A stretch of DNA of 64,000 bases, from assembly GCF_000445105.1 (NCBI RefSeq), contig NZ_ATDP01000097.1, positions 62,001 through 126,000 of the forward strand. Reading direction: 5' to 3'. Origin of the DNA: Sphingobium lactosutens DS20. Its GTDB lineage: Bacteria; Pseudomonadota; Alphaproteobacteria; Sphingomonadales; Sphingomonadaceae. Of the stretch, positions 46,206-55,540 are shown one piece after another. The translations under genes were made by a program, and so were the position numbers. How positions within the stretch are numbered: the stretch's first letter is position 1; each line of letters opens with the position of its first letter. The notes under the pieces are model-generated. The model was not told where the DNA came from and ran no database searches. It worked only from the letters and a program-made list of their open reading frames with translations.

Positions 46206-46931
46206 ATGCGAAAACTGCACCTGACGCTGCGCGCTTTCCTTGTGATTGGCTGTCTGCTTGCGCTGGCGCTGCTGGCCTATGCCTGGATGCGGCAGCGACC
46301 GCAGGACTTGCCCTGGACAGACCTGGACCTGGCGCAGCCGATCGGCCTGTTCACCGGGCGCAAGCTGGCCGCGCTGACCGGCGATGCCGAAGCCTGCAAG
46401 GCGCTGCTGGATCGCGCGGGCGTCGATTATGTCGCTTTGGAGCCGGGCGGCGCGGACCAGTGCGCCTATGCCGATGCCGTGCGTCTGCGCGCCGACGATG
46501 ACGCCATCCTGCTGACCCCCGCCGCTGTCGCCCCATCATGCCCGGTGGTCGCGGCTCTTAAGCTCTGGGAATGGCAAGTGGTGCAGCCGACCGCTCAACG
46601 CATCTACGGCCAGCCCGTCCGGTCGATCCGGCACTTTGGCAGCTATAGCTGCCGCCGGCTTTATGGTCGCAGCCAAGGCGATTTCAGCGAACACGCAACC
46701 GCCGACGCAATCGATATTGCGGCGTTTCAGTTAGAGGATGGCCGACAGGTCAGCGTGCTGGGTGACTGGAAAGGGGAGGGAAAAGACGCCGCGTTTCTGC
46801 GTGAGGTGCGGGACGGCGCCTGCGATCTTTTCTCGACCGTCTTGTCACCGGACTATAACGCCGCGCACCGCGATCATTTTCACCTCGATCAGGCTGAACG
46901 CGGCGCCATGGGCGGGCGCGCCTGCCGTTGA
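46206..46931 (+). CDS. extensin-like C-terminal domain protein
   Basis: 241 aa, with a membrane/signal segment at residues about 10-28 (FLVIGCLLALALLAYAW) and a periplasmic domain of the PF06904 type: HFGSYSCRRLYG, then SEHATADAIDIAAF and HRDHFHLDQAERG. The conserved His/Asp pattern and paired Cys resemble metal-dependent peptidoglycan hydrolases, but the family's activity is unproven. Probably cotranscribed with the Nudix gene. Confidence 0.85.
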   Translation: MRKLHLTLRAFLVIGCLLALALLAYAWMRQRPQDLPWTDLDLAQPIGLFTGRKLAALTGDAEACKALLDRAGVDYVALEPGGADQCAYADAVRLRADDDAILLTPAAVAPSCPVVAALKLWEWQVVQPTAQRIYGQPVRSIRHFGSYSCRRLYGRSQGDFSEHATADAIDIAAFQLEDGRQVSVLGDWKGEGKDAAFLREVRDGACDLFSTVLSPDYNAAHRDHFHLDQAERGAMGGRACR

Positions 46932-46938
46932 AGATCGG

Positions 46939-48456
46939 TTATTGACCAAAGGTCGGCTGACGCGCCAGTGCAATCGCCTCGCGTGCTGCCGCCAATAGCG
47001 CCCCGCTCTTCGCTTCGCATTCGCGCTGCTCATATTCGGCACTGGAATCAGCGACGATCCCGGCGCCCGCCTGCACATGCATGACGCCATCCTTTAGCAC
47101 GGCCGTGCGCAGCACGATGCAACTGTCCATATTGCCGTCTGGCCCGAAATAGCCGACGCCGCCGGCGTATGCGCCGCGCGTTTCAGGTTCCAGTTCGGCG
47201 ATGATCTCGCAGGCGCGCACCTTGGGCGCGCCCGATACCGTGCCAGCGGGAAATCCGGCGAACAGCGCATCAATGGCGTCCTTGTCATCGGCAAGTTGCC
47301 CGACGACGTTGGACACAATGTGCATGACATGGCTGTAAAATTCGACGCTGTAGCTTTCCGTCACAGTGACCGACCCGGCGGCCGCCACGCGCCCGACGTC
47401 GTTTCGGCCCAGGTCGAGCAGCATCAGATGCTCGGCCCGCTCCTTGGGGTCGGCAAGCAGGCTTTCTCGATTGGCCGCGTCCTCGACCGCGTTTTTGCCG
47501 CGGGGGCGCGTCCCGGCGATCGGACGGATCGTCACTTCGCGGTCGCGCGCGCGCACCAATATTTCGGGGCTGGACCCGATCAGTGCAAATCCGGGGAGGT
47601 CGAGATAATAGAGGAAGGGAGACGGATTGATCCGCCGCAACGCGCGATACAGGGCGATCGGCGGCAAAGTGAACGGGCTGGTAAAGCGTTGCGCCAGCAC
47701 GACCTGAAATATGTCTCCCGCGACGATATAGTCCTTCGCCGTCTCCACCATCTGCGCATAACGTTCGGGGGACAATGCGGGGGTAACGGCAATATCGGCG
47801 ATCTCGGTTGCGGACGAGCCGGCAGGGATGGGGGCCGCGAGGCGCGCGGCTGTCGCGTCGATCCGTTCCAGCGCGCCGGAGATGGCGCGATCGACGTCAG
47901 TGAAGCTGCCCTTCCAAACGGGCGCGACGATGTAGAGGGCGTCTGCCAGCCGGTCGAACACCAGGATTATGGTTGGCCGCACGAACAACATGTCGGGCAC
48001 ACCGATCGGGTTGGGAGCCGGACGGGGCAGTTTTTCGACCAGTCCCACCGTCTCATAACCGAAATATCCGACCAGGCAGGCCAGCGCTGGCGGCAGCGCG
48101 GGGTCCATTTCAGCCCGGCATTCGGCGACAAGGGCGCGTAGCGCGTCGAGCGCGCTGTCCTTTTGCGGTACGAACGCATCACGATCTGTCGCCCATTGCC
48201 GATTGATTTCGGCCTGTTGGCCATTGGCCCTGAAAACCAGGTCAGGGGCAAGGCCGATCAGGCTATGTCGTCCGCGCACGGCGCCGCCTTCGACCGATTC
48301 CAGTAGATAGTCGCCGCGATCGGGTTCGAACAATTTGAGCGCGGCGGAAATGGGCGTGTCGGTGTCCGCAATCTGCCGCCGCCAGATCAGCGCCGACTCA
48401 CCGCGCGATAAGGCCGCGCATGCAGCGGCAATGCCGTCATTCCCCCCATCCGCCAT
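46939..48456 (-). CDS. trpE: anthranilate synthase component I
   Basis: 505 aa, makes anthranilate from chorismate with glutamine-derived ammonia from TrpG. The allosteric site motif YLLESVEGG (LLES, tryptophan binding in E. coli) is kept, so feedback inhibition is likely. Catalytic block includes RPIAGTRPRGKNAVEDAANR and GAPKVRACEIIAELEPETRG. ATG 48456 is used; GTG 48462, which overlaps the ppiD stop (GTGA), is an equally good alternative. trpG/trpDC are not adjacent. Confidence 0.95.
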   Translation of the reverse strand: MADGGNDGIAAACAALSRGESALIWRRQIADTDTPISAALKLFEPDRGDYLLESVEGGAVRGRHSLIGLAPDLVFRANGQQAEINRQWATDRDAFVPQKDSALDALRALVAECRAEMDPALPPALACLVGYFGYETVGLVEKLPRPAPNPIGVPDMLFVRPTIILVFDRLADALYIVAPVWKGSFTDVDRAISGALERIDATAARLAAPIPAGSSATEIADIAVTPALSPERYAQMVETAKDYIVAGDIFQVVLAQRFTSPFTLPPIALYRALRRINPSPFLYYLDLPGFALIGSSPEILVRARDREVTIRPIAGTRPRGKNAVEDAANRESLLADPKERAEHLMLLDLGRNDVGRVAAAGSVTVTESYSVEFYSHVMHIVSNVVGQLADDKDAIDALFAGFPAGTVSGAPKVRACEIIAELEPETRGAYAGGVGYFGPDGNMDSCIVLRTAVLKDGVMHVQAGAGIVADSSAEYEQRECEAKSGALLAAAREAIALARQPTFGQ

Positions 48457-48458
48457 GT

Positions 48459-50411
48459 TCACTGGCCGCCACTATTGTTTGCAGCCAGTGCAGCGCGCAC
48501 CTGCTCCACGGCCTTGGGGTTCCGCGTCACGCCCAGTTCCTTTTCGACCGCGCGTTCGAACTGTTCGCCATATTCCTGGCCAATCACCTCGCCCATCTGG
48601 TCGCGCACCTGCGCCAGCAACTGGGGATTGTCCTTGGCGTCGCCGCGCTCGATCTTTGTCAACTGAACCACGAAATAGCCGCGCCCTTCGCTGATCGGCA
48701 GCGTCTTGACGCTGTTTTCCGCCATGGCGAACAGGATCGACACTTCCGCCGGCGGGCGCTGCTCGGCGCGCATGATGTCGGCGCGGCGGCCGCCCAGCGT
48801 CTGCGGCGCGGGCAGCTTGACGCCCGCCTGGCTGATCGCGTCCGCCAGCTTCGTGCCTTTCGCCACCTTGGCGCGGATTTGTTCCGCCAGCGCCTTGGCC
48901 TTCTGGTTGCCGGCATTGAGCTTATATTGCGCCTGCACCAGCGGCTTGACCTCGGCCAGCGGAGGCGGGGCAGCAGCAATGATCTGCCCGGGTGCGATCA
49001 GCGCATAGCGCTTGTCGGGCGTGATCGGCACCAGCTGTGCGTCATCATCCGCGCTCATTGCGAACGCCGGGGCCAGCAGCGGCTGAACATCCGCAGGGGC
49101 GACATAGGCCATGTCCTTAACCTGCTTGCCGGTCGCCAGCAGCGGCGGGGTGGTTTCAAGCGTCAGGCCATTATCCTTCGCCACTTCATCGAAGGTGCCG
49201 CCATCTGCGATCTGATCCTCCAGCTTGGCGGTGAAATCATTGAGCAGCTGCTTTTCTTTCTGCACGCGCAGCACCTTGACGATCTCGTCACGCACGGCGG
49301 TTAGCGGCCGGGCAGGCTTGTCCTGCACGGCGGTTACGCGCAGCAACAGCCAGCCAAGCGGACCACGCACCGGCCCGACCAGTTCGCCCTGCTTGGCGGC
49401 AAAGACCGCGTCGGCCACGGCCTTGCTCGTCGCGCTGGTCAACTGGGCGCGGCTTTGCGCGTCCAGCGAGGATACCGACAGGCCGGCGCCCTGGGCCGCT
49501 TGCGGCAGGGACTTGCCCCCCTTCACCTGCGCGGCGATCGCCTTCGCGCCCGCCTCTGTCGGCAGCACAAGCTGTTCGACGCTTCGATTCTCGCTCGCCG
49601 CATAGTTTGCCTTGTTCTGATTATAATAGGCGCTGATCTCCGCGTCGCTTGGCGTCGAGGCCCGCGCGAAACGGTCTGCGTCAATCACGGCATAGCGAAT
49701 GCGGCGCTGTTCGGGGATGGTGAAGCGGTCGCTGTTCTTCTTGTAAAAGTCAGCCAGCTGCGCGTCGGTCGGGTCCTTGTCGTCCAGGAACGCGACGGCC
49801 GGAATGGCGGCAACCTGGCCCTGCCGCGCTTCGAGCAGCAGCGAGGCATAGGGCAGCACCAGATTTTCCGACGGGCGCGCGCCGATGCCGATGGGCGCCA
49901 GCAACTGGCGTTGCAGGATTTCGCGGCTGATATCGTCGCGCAACGCCTGTTCGCTCAGCCGCTCGCGCGCCAGCAGGGCGCGGAAATTATCATTGCTGAA
50001 ATTGCCAGCCGCATCCTGGAACGCAGGGATCTGCGCAATCTGGGCGTCGACCAGGCGCTTGGAAATATGAATGCCCTGATCATCGGCATAGGCGCGCAGC
50101 GTCAGCGATTGCACCAGCTGGTCGAACACCTGCGCGCCGCCGCCTTGCGCGAAAAATTCGCCGATCTGCAGCTCGGGGTTCGAGCGGCGCGCATTTTCGA
50201 ACACGCGCTGAACACGATCCTGCAATTCGGCGGTGGCCAGCTTGTATCCCTTGGCCTTGGCCGCTGTTCCGCCGCCCGACAGGCTGGCGCCGCCAAATTG
50301 GCCACTGGTCACATCGCCCAGGATGAAGGCGGCGGCGATGACGCCCAGGAACAGGATCGCGAAGATCGCGCCGAACTTGGAATGGATGATGCGGCGAAAG
50401 ACAGAAAGCAT
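48459..50411 (-). CDS. ppiD: peptidyl-prolyl isomerase PpiD (SurA N-domain)
   Basis: 650 aa inner-membrane-anchored periplasmic chaperone. ATG 50411 starts MLSVFRRIIHSKFGAIFAIL with one TM anchor (about residues 12-36), then a SurA_N-like region, a parvulin-type rotamase domain and a helical end. The longer frame upstream is not family-like. Helps outer-membrane protein folding near the Sec translocon; secG and tpiA are just beyond, divergent. Coupled to trpE. Confidence 0.9.
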   Translation of the reverse strand: MLSVFRRIIHSKFGAIFAILFLGVIAAAFILGDVTSGQFGGASLSGGGTAAKAKGYKLATAELQDRVQRVFENARRSNPELQIGEFFAQGGGAQVFDQLVQSLTLRAYADDQGIHISKRLVDAQIAQIPAFQDAAGNFSNDNFRALLARERLSEQALRDDISREILQRQLLAPIGIGARPSENLVLPYASLLLEARQGQVAAIPAVAFLDDKDPTDAQLADFYKKNSDRFTIPEQRRIRYAVIDADRFARASTPSDAEISAYYNQNKANYAASENRSVEQLVLPTEAGAKAIAAQVKGGKSLPQAAQGAGLSVSSLDAQSRAQLTSATSKAVADAVFAAKQGELVGPVRGPLGWLLLRVTAVQDKPARPLTAVRDEIVKVLRVQKEKQLLNDFTAKLEDQIADGGTFDEVAKDNGLTLETTPPLLATGKQVKDMAYVAPADVQPLLAPAFAMSADDDAQLVPITPDKRYALIAPGQIIAAAPPPLAEVKPLVQAQYKLNAGNQKAKALAEQIRAKVAKGTKLADAISQAGVKLPAPQTLGGRRADIMRAEQRPPAEVSILFAMAENSVKTLPISEGRGYFVVQLTKIERGDAKDNPQLLAQVRDQMGEVIGQEYGEQFERAVEKELGVTRNPKAVEQVRAALAANNSGGQ

Positions 50412-50543
50412 GAAAATGTCCGAACTACAGGCGGTATGGCGGCCCGCTTTAAGGGCGGAACGGCGCGGCGGCAAGGCTTGGGCTGGACAAATGCGCGATG
50501 CCCGTCCATCGCATTTGCCTGGCACCCGCGCATGTCTTGGAGG

Positions 50544-50563
50544 CGCCGCATCGCGATGCGGCG
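50544..50563. repeat. perfect 20-bp palindrome in the ppiD-tpiA spacer
   Basis: CGCCGCATCG immediately followed by CGATGCGGCG, with no loop. It lies in the 202-base spacer between the divergent ppiD and tpiA genes, 50 bases before tpiA. Could be a protein-binding site or a short dispersed repeat; nothing else is seen in the spacer. Confidence 0.6.
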
Positions 50564-50613
50564 ATGACGTGCGGGGGCGCTGCGTGCAGCAATAAACATA
50601 GGGGACTTGGCGG

Positions 50614-51375
50614 ATGAACAGGCGCAAGCTGGTTGTCGGCAACTGGAAGATGAACGGGATGCGCGCGCATCTGGATGAAGTGGAAGCGATCGGCCGTGTC
50701 GCGGCGGCGCATCCTGATGTGGAGGTGGGGCTATGCCTGCCGGCGACGCTCATCATGGCGGGGTCGGAACGGCGCGGCGCGGCCTTCATCGGTGCGCAAA
50801 ATTGCCACATGGATATCAGCGGGGCCTATACCGGCTCGCTGTCCGCCGACATGCTGGCCGAAGCCGGCGCGACATGGGTCATCACAGGCCATAGTGAGCG
50901 GCGTGAGGCGCGGGGCGAAACCAATGCGGACATCGCGGCCAAATCGGTGGCTGCGCACAAGGCGGGCATCAACGTCATTCTGTGCGTCGGCGAAACGCTA
51001 GCCGTTCGCGATGCCGGTCGCGCCGAACAGGTGGTCGCGGATCAGCTGCTCGCCTCCCTGCCCGAAGGCGCGGCGGCGGACTGGCTCGCGGTCGCCTATG
51101 AGCCGATCTGGGCGATCGGCACCGGCCGCATCCCGACCATGGAAGCGGTCGCGACCATGCATGCCGCCTTGCGCAAGGCGCTGGCGAGCCGGATCGGCGC
51201 GGAGGCTGACAAGATGCGCATTCTTTATGGCGGGTCGATGAATGGCGACAATGCGGCCGACCTGATGGCGCTGGCGGATGTGGATGGCGGCCTGGTCGGC
51301 GGCGCAAGCTTGTCGGCGGCCAAGTTCGCGCCGATCATCGAAGCGGCCGACCAGCGGATGAAAGCGGCCGCCTGA
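50614..51375 (+). CDS. tpiA: triose-phosphate isomerase
   Basis: 253 aa glycolytic/gluconeogenic enzyme interconverting DHAP and GAP. Catalytic residues are visible: Lys in VVGNWKMNGMR, His in VITGHSERREARG and Glu in VAYEPIWAIGTGR; phosphate loop GGSMNGDNA and GGASL. Followed by secG after 176 bases, a frequent alphaproteobacterial order (ppiD, trpE, tpiA, secG, pyrG). A GC-rich hairpin at 51413-51441 without a T-run may be a weak terminator. Confidence 0.97.
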   Translation: MNRRKLVVGNWKMNGMRAHLDEVEAIGRVAAAHPDVEVGLCLPATLIMAGSERRGAAFIGAQNCHMDISGAYTGSLSADMLAEAGATWVITGHSERREARGETNADIAAKSVAAHKAGINVILCVGETLAVRDAGRAEQVVADQLLASLPEGAAADWLAVAYEPIWAIGTGRIPTMEAVATMHAALRKALASRIGAEADKMRILYGGSMNGDNAADLMALADVDGGLVGGASLSAAKFAPIIEAADQRMKAAA

Positions 51376-51551
51376 CCTGATAAGGTCCGTTTGCTTCGGG
51401 CAAAATCGAGAAGCGGGAAGCGCGTTACCAGCGTTTCCCGCCTGCGCTCGAAACAAGAGGATGGTAAGCAGATTCCCTCACAGGTTGCCCCCGTGCGCCT
51501 TCGTCGCTATGTGCCCGCCAACGCAATTTTCTTGTCCCGGACACCTGTCGC

Positions 51552-51920
51552 ATGTTCACCTTCCTCCTCGTCGTGCAGGCGATCATCGCCGCCTTGCTGG
51601 TTACCGTCATCCTGATGCAGAAATCGGAAGGCGGTGGCCTGGGCGTCGGCGGCAGTCCCGCGGGTTTCATGTCGGCACGCGGCGCGGCGGATTTCCTGAC
51701 GCGCTCGACCACGATCCTCGCCAGCATCTTCGTGCTGTTGTCGATCGTCATGGCGGTGATCGCATCGGTGCGTCACGCCCCCAGCGACATTGATACCTCG
51801 CTGGTGAAGCAGGCCCCCGCAACGCAGAGCGCGCCGGCGACCACCGATCCGCTGGCCGGTGCTGCCGCCAATGCGGCGTCCGCGCCCGCGTCCAACGACG
51901 CGGTTCCGCTCGCCAACTAA
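51552..51920 (+). CDS. secG: preprotein translocase subunit SecG
   Basis: 122 aa with two TM helices (FTFLLVVQAIIAALLVTVIL and ILASIFVLLSIVMAVIAS) and the conserved MQKSEGGGLGVGGSPAGFMS between them. The tail is long and Ala/Pro-rich, as usual in alphaproteobacteria. It supports SecYEG turnover. Confidence 0.94.
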   Translation: MFTFLLVVQAIIAALLVTVILMQKSEGGGLGVGGSPAGFMSARGAADFLTRSTTILASIFVLLSIVMAVIASVRHAPSDIDTSLVKQAPATQSAPATTDPLAGAAANAASAPASNDAVPLAN

Positions 51921-51951
51921 ACCTTCCGCCGATCTTCCGATCTTTTTTTTG

Positions 51952-51973
51952 AGCGCGCGTGGATTCGCGCGCT
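51952..51973 (+). terminator. possible terminator after secG
   Basis: AGCGCGCG (51952-51959) / CGCGCGCT (51966-51973), 8-bp GC stem with a 6-base loop, then a mixed T-rich tract (TGCCCTTTGTTG), 39 bases before pyrG. It follows a run of T at 51942-51950 that is on the wrong side for a classical terminator. Confidence 0.4.
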
Positions 51974-52011
51974 TGCCCTTTGTTGTTTCGAAAGGCTAAG
52001 CCTCTCCTCCC

Positions 52012-53643
52012 ATGACGCGGTATATTTTCATCACCGGCGGCGTGGTTTCCTCGCTTGGCAAGGGCCTGATGGCTGCTTCGCTCGCAGCCCTTCTGCAAGC
52101 GCGAGGTTTCCGTGTGCGAATCCGGAAATTCGACCCCTATCTCAACGTCGATCCGGGCACGATGAGCCCCTACCAGCATGGCGAAGTCTATGTCACCGAC
52201 GACGGGGCGGAGACGGATCTCGACCTTGGCCATTATGAGCGGTTCACCGGCGTGTCCGCGCGCCAGTCGGACAATGTGACGCAGGGGCGCGTCTATCAGA
52301 CGATCATCCAGCGCGAACGGCGCGGCGATTATCTGGGCGCGACGGTGCAGGTGATCCCGCATGTCACGGATGAGATCAAGGCGTTCGCGACGGCCGATAC
52401 CGATGATCTGGACTTTGTGCTGTGCGAAATTGGCGGCACCGTCGGCGACATCGAATCGCTGCCCTTCATGGAAGCGATTCGCCAGCTGCATAACGACCTG
52501 GATCGTGGCCAGTCGATCTTCGTCCATGTGACGCTGGTGCCCTATATCGCCGCGGCCGGCGAACTGAAGACGAAGCCGACGCAGCGCAGCGTCCGCGACC
52601 TCACCTCGCTCGGCATCCAACCCGATATTTTGCTGTGCCGCTGCGAGCATCCGCTGCCCGACAGCGAGCGCAAGAAGATCGCGCTTTTCTGCAATGTCCG
52701 CCCCGAAGCGGTCATCCCCGCGCGCGATGCCAAAAGCATCTATGCGGTGCCCGAACAATATCATGCCGAAGGGCTGGACCGCGAAGTCCTGCGCGCCTTT
52801 GGCATCCAGGATGCGCCGCCGCCAAAGCTCGACCGTTGGGTCGATATCATGGACCGCCAGCTCAATCCCGAAGGGGAAGTGACGATTGGCGTTGTCGGCA
52901 AATATGTCGGCCTGCTCGACGCCTACAAATCGCTCTATGAGGCGCTCAACCATGGCGGCCTTGCCAACCGGGTGAAGGTCAACGTGAAGTGGATCGACGC
53001 GGAACTGTTCGAGAAGGGCGACGACCTTGCGGCCAGTCTGGAACCCATGCACGGCATTCTCGTGCCCGGCGGCTTTGGCGTGCGCGGATCGGAAGGCAAG
53101 ATCGCATCGGTCAAGTTCGCGCGTGAACGCAATGTGCCCTTCTTCGGCATTTGCCTTGGCATGCAGATGGCCTGCATTGAAGGGGCGCGGAACACGGCCG
53201 GCATTCCGGACGCGTCCACCACCGAATTTGGCGAAACGTCAGAACCGGTCGTCGGCCTCATCACCGAATGGATGAGCGCGGAAGGTTTGCAGAAGCGCAC
53301 CGCCGAGACCGATCTGGGCGGCACGATGCGGCTGGGCGCCTATCCCGCCAAGCTGACCGGCAACAGCGTGGTCGCAGGCATTTACGGCGTCGATGACATC
53401 AGCGAACGGCATCGCCATCGCTACGAAGTCAATGCGGGCTATCGCGAGCGGCTGGAAAAGGGCGGCCTGATTTTCTCGGGCATGTCGCCGGACGGCGCGC
53501 TGCCCGAAATCGTGGAGCGACCCGATCATCCCTGGTTCGTCGGTGTGCAATTCCATCCGGAACTCAAGTCCAAGCCCTTCGACCCGCACCCGCTCTTCGC
53601 CAGCTTCATCGAAGCGGCGGTCAAGCAGAGCCGCTTGGTCTGA
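52012..53643 (+). CDS. pyrG: CTP synthase
   Basis: 543 aa, UTP plus glutamine to CTP. Synthase domain ([40 protein letters not shown]) spans about residues 1-265. The GATase domain holds the nucleophile Cys381 in [12 protein letters not shown] and the His/Glu pair in [12 protein letters not shown]. Normal length. Preceded by secG in a classic order. Confidence 0.97.
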   Translation: MTRYIFITGGVVSSLGKGLMAASLAALLQARGFRVRIRKFDPYLNVDPGTMSPYQHGEVYVTDDGAETDLDLGHYERFTGVSARQSDNVTQGRVYQTIIQRERRGDYLGATVQVIPHVTDEIKAFATADTDDLDFVLCEIGGTVGDIESLPFMEAIRQLHNDLDRGQSIFVHVTLVPYIAAAGELKTKPTQRSVRDLTSLGIQPDILLCRCEHPLPDSERKKIALFCNVRPEAVIPARDAKSIYAVPEQYHAEGLDREVLRAFGIQDAPPPKLDRWVDIMDRQLNPEGEVTIGVVGKYVGLLDAYKSLYEALNHGGLANRVKVNVKWIDAELFEKGDDLAASLEPMHGILVPGGFGVRGSEGKIASVKFARERNVPFFGICLGMQMACIEGARNTAGIPDASTTEFGETSEPVVGLITEWMSAEGLQKRTAETDLGGTMRLGAYPAKLTGNSVVAGIYGVDDISERHRHRYEVNAGYRERLEKGGLIFSGMSPDGALPEIVERPDHPWFVGVQFHPELKSKPFDPHPLFASFIEAAVKQSRLV

Positions 53644-53651
53644 TACGAAAC

Positions 53652-53677
53652 GTCACCCCAGCCGCGGCTGGGGTGAC
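53652..53677. repeat. perfect 26-bp palindrome (GTCACCCCAGCCG element)
   Basis: GTCACCCCAGCCG directly followed by CGGCTGGGGTGAC. It fills the 37-base gap between the convergent pyrG and PQQ sugar dehydrogenase genes, so it may act as a shared transcript end. The outer part matches the repeat arm at 27575-27596, so both belong to one dispersed family. Confidence 0.72.
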
Positions 53678-53680
53678 TGT

Positions 53681-54820
53681 TTAGCCTGTCGGCGTCAGTT
53701 TCAGCATGCGCCCTTGCGATCCTTGGCCGCCATCCTCCAACAGCCAGAGCGCGCCGTCCGGTCCCTGTTCGACTTCGCGGATGCGGGCACCCATGTCCCA
53801 TTGGTCCGCCTTCGACGCCTTTTCGCCGTCCAGCTTGACCCTGACCAGGCTCTCGCTGGACAGGCCGCCTATGAACAGGCTGTTCTTCCATTGCGGGAAC
53901 ATATCAGCCGAATAGTAAAGCAATCCGGCCGGCGAAATGACCGGGTTCCAGCTGACCTTCGGCGCTTCGAAGCCATCGCCGGGCGCATGATCGGTGATCG
54001 GCCTGCCATCATAATGGTCGCCATTCGACACTTTGGGATAGCCATAGTTGAGGCCCGGCTTGATCAGGTTCACCTCGTCGCCGCCCTTCGGCCCCATTTC
54101 CTGTTCCCAGAGCCGCCCGTCCTTGTCGAACGCGATCCCCAACAGATTGCGGTGGCCATAGGACCAGATGGCAGGATCAAATCCCTGCGCGGCGAGGGGG
54201 TTGCCGGCCGCCGGCGTGCCGTCGGGATTGAGGCGCAGCACCTTGCCGAGCGTCGCCTTGGGGTCCTGCGCCGGGTCAAATTTCTGTCGTTCGCCATTGG
54301 TGAAGAACAGATATCGGCCATCGGGTGAAAAGGCGATCCGCCCCGAATAATGGCCATTGCCCTCGACATAGGGGCTGGCGCGGAAAATCACCGTTACGTC
54401 ATCCAGCGCCGTCGTCCCGTCGCTCGCCTGATTAAACTGTCCTCTGGCGAGCGCGACGCCCTTGGCGCCGTTGCGGGCTTCGGAAAAACTGAAATAGACC
54501 GTCTTGTCCTGCCCGAATTCGGGCGACAGAACCACGTCCATCAGCCCGCCTTGCCCGGCGCTGTCGACGGCGGGAATTCCGGACACCGGGATTTTCGTCC
54601 CGTTCTTTGGATCGAACAGGATCATGTCTCCCGCCTTTTCCGTGACCAGCGCGCGGCCGTCCGGCAGGAAGGTCATGGCCCAGGGCGAATCGAAATCGGC
54701 GATGATCGATGTCTTGAACGGCTTGTCGGCCGAATTGGTGGAATTTTGGCCCGTTGCATTGTCGGCCGAGCAGGCGATCAGGACGAAGGGCAGGGCGGCA
54801 AGCGGAAGGCGGCGCATCAT
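53681..54820 (-). CDS. PQQ-dependent aldose sugar dehydrogenase-like lipoprotein
   Basis: 379 aa, soluble-glucose-dehydrogenase fold (GSDH/YliI type). Lipobox PFVLIACS near residue 15, then blades with DSPWAMTFLPDGRALVTEKAG at the start, SYGHRNLLGIAFDKDGRLW, and EQGPDGALWLLEDGG at the end. It oxidises aldoses in the periplasm with PQQ if that cofactor is available. ATG 54820 follows TTGGAGAC; a TTG at 54829 is in frame. PQQ synthesis genes are not in the window. Confidence 0.87.
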   Translation of the reverse strand: MMRRLPLAALPFVLIACSADNATGQNSTNSADKPFKTSIIADFDSPWAMTFLPDGRALVTEKAGDMILFDPKNGTKIPVSGIPAVDSAGQGGLMDVVLSPEFGQDKTVYFSFSEARNGAKGVALARGQFNQASDGTTALDDVTVIFRASPYVEGNGHYSGRIAFSPDGRYLFFTNGERQKFDPAQDPKATLGKVLRLNPDGTPAAGNPLAAQGFDPAIWSYGHRNLLGIAFDKDGRLWEQEMGPKGGDEVNLIKPGLNYGYPKVSNGDHYDGRPITDHAPGDGFEAPKVSWNPVISPAGLLYYSADMFPQWKNSLFIGGLSSESLVRVKLDGEKASKADQWDMGARIREVEQGPDGALWLLEDGGQGSQGRMLKLTPTG

Positions 54821-54880
54821 TGTCTCCAATGTCGACAGGGCGATCGATATGGCTGCTAGAATGAGCCATCACGAATAATG

Positions 54881-54909
54881 TTGCAGATATTCGACGCTCC
54901 GCCTATATC
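54881..54909 (+). promoter_or_regulatory. candidate sigma-70 promoter of the rimP-nusA-infB operon
   Basis: -35 TTGCAG (54881-54886), 17-base spacer, -10 TATATC (54904-54909), about 93 bases ahead of the rimP start. The intervening leader is unremarkable. Confidence 0.45.
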
Positions 54910-55001
54910 AGCAATGCTTCCTTACATCGTCAAACATGTCGGGGTCGCGGGCGGATGCTCGCGGCGACGCGGAAGCGCGCATGATAGTTTCTGGAGATCG
55001 C

Positions 55002-55526
55002 ATGGCGGACATCGCCGCATTGACTGCTTTGATCGAACCCGAGGTAAGGGCCCTGGGCTTTGACCTTGTGCGCATCAAGCTGTTCGGGTCGGGCGACGAT
55101 TATACGCTGCAGATCATGGCGGAAAATCCCAGGACCAAACAGTTGGTCATCGAGGATTGCGCCACCATTTCCCGTCGCCTCTCGGATGTGCTGGATGAAG
55201 CCGACCCGATCGAGGAGGCCTACCGTCTGGAAGTTAGTTCGCCCGGCATCGACCGGCCGTTGACGCGCCTCCACGATTTCCAGGAGTGGGCCGGGCATGA
55301 GGCGAAGATCGCCGCGCGCGAAATCGTGTCGGGCCGCAAGAGCTTCCGCGGTGTGGTCAACGGCGTGGACGGGGAGGAGATACTCTTCACCGACGCCAAG
55401 TCCGGCGCCGTCCGAATCCCTTTCGCGCTGGTCGACGAAGCCAAGCTGCTGCTGACCGACGCATTGATTGCTGCTAGTATGCCGCTCTCCTCCGATGGGG
55501 CGGACGAATTTGAAACCGAAGAATAA
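55002..55526 (+). CDS. rimP: ribosome maturation factor RimP
   Basis: 174 aa. ATG 55002 (MADIAALTALIEPEVRALGF) is preferred, with CTGGAG upstream. VIEDCATISRRLSDVLDEAD and YRLEVSSPGIDRPLTRLHDF are the family signatures. Needed for 30S maturation. First gene of the nusA-infB operon. Confidence 0.95.
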   Translation: MADIAALTALIEPEVRALGFDLVRIKLFGSGDDYTLQIMAENPRTKQLVIEDCATISRRLSDVLDEADPIEEAYRLEVSSPGIDRPLTRLHDFQEWAGHEAKIAAREIVSGRKSFRGVVNGVDGEEILFTDAKSGAVRIPFALVDEAKLLLTDALIAASMPLSSDGADEFETEE

Positions 55527-55540
55527 GGGTTCATAAAGTC

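Noticed and set aside
48457..48500. trp leader/attenuator before trpE
   Set aside because: No Trp-rich leader peptide or competing hairpins; trpE directly abuts ppiD.
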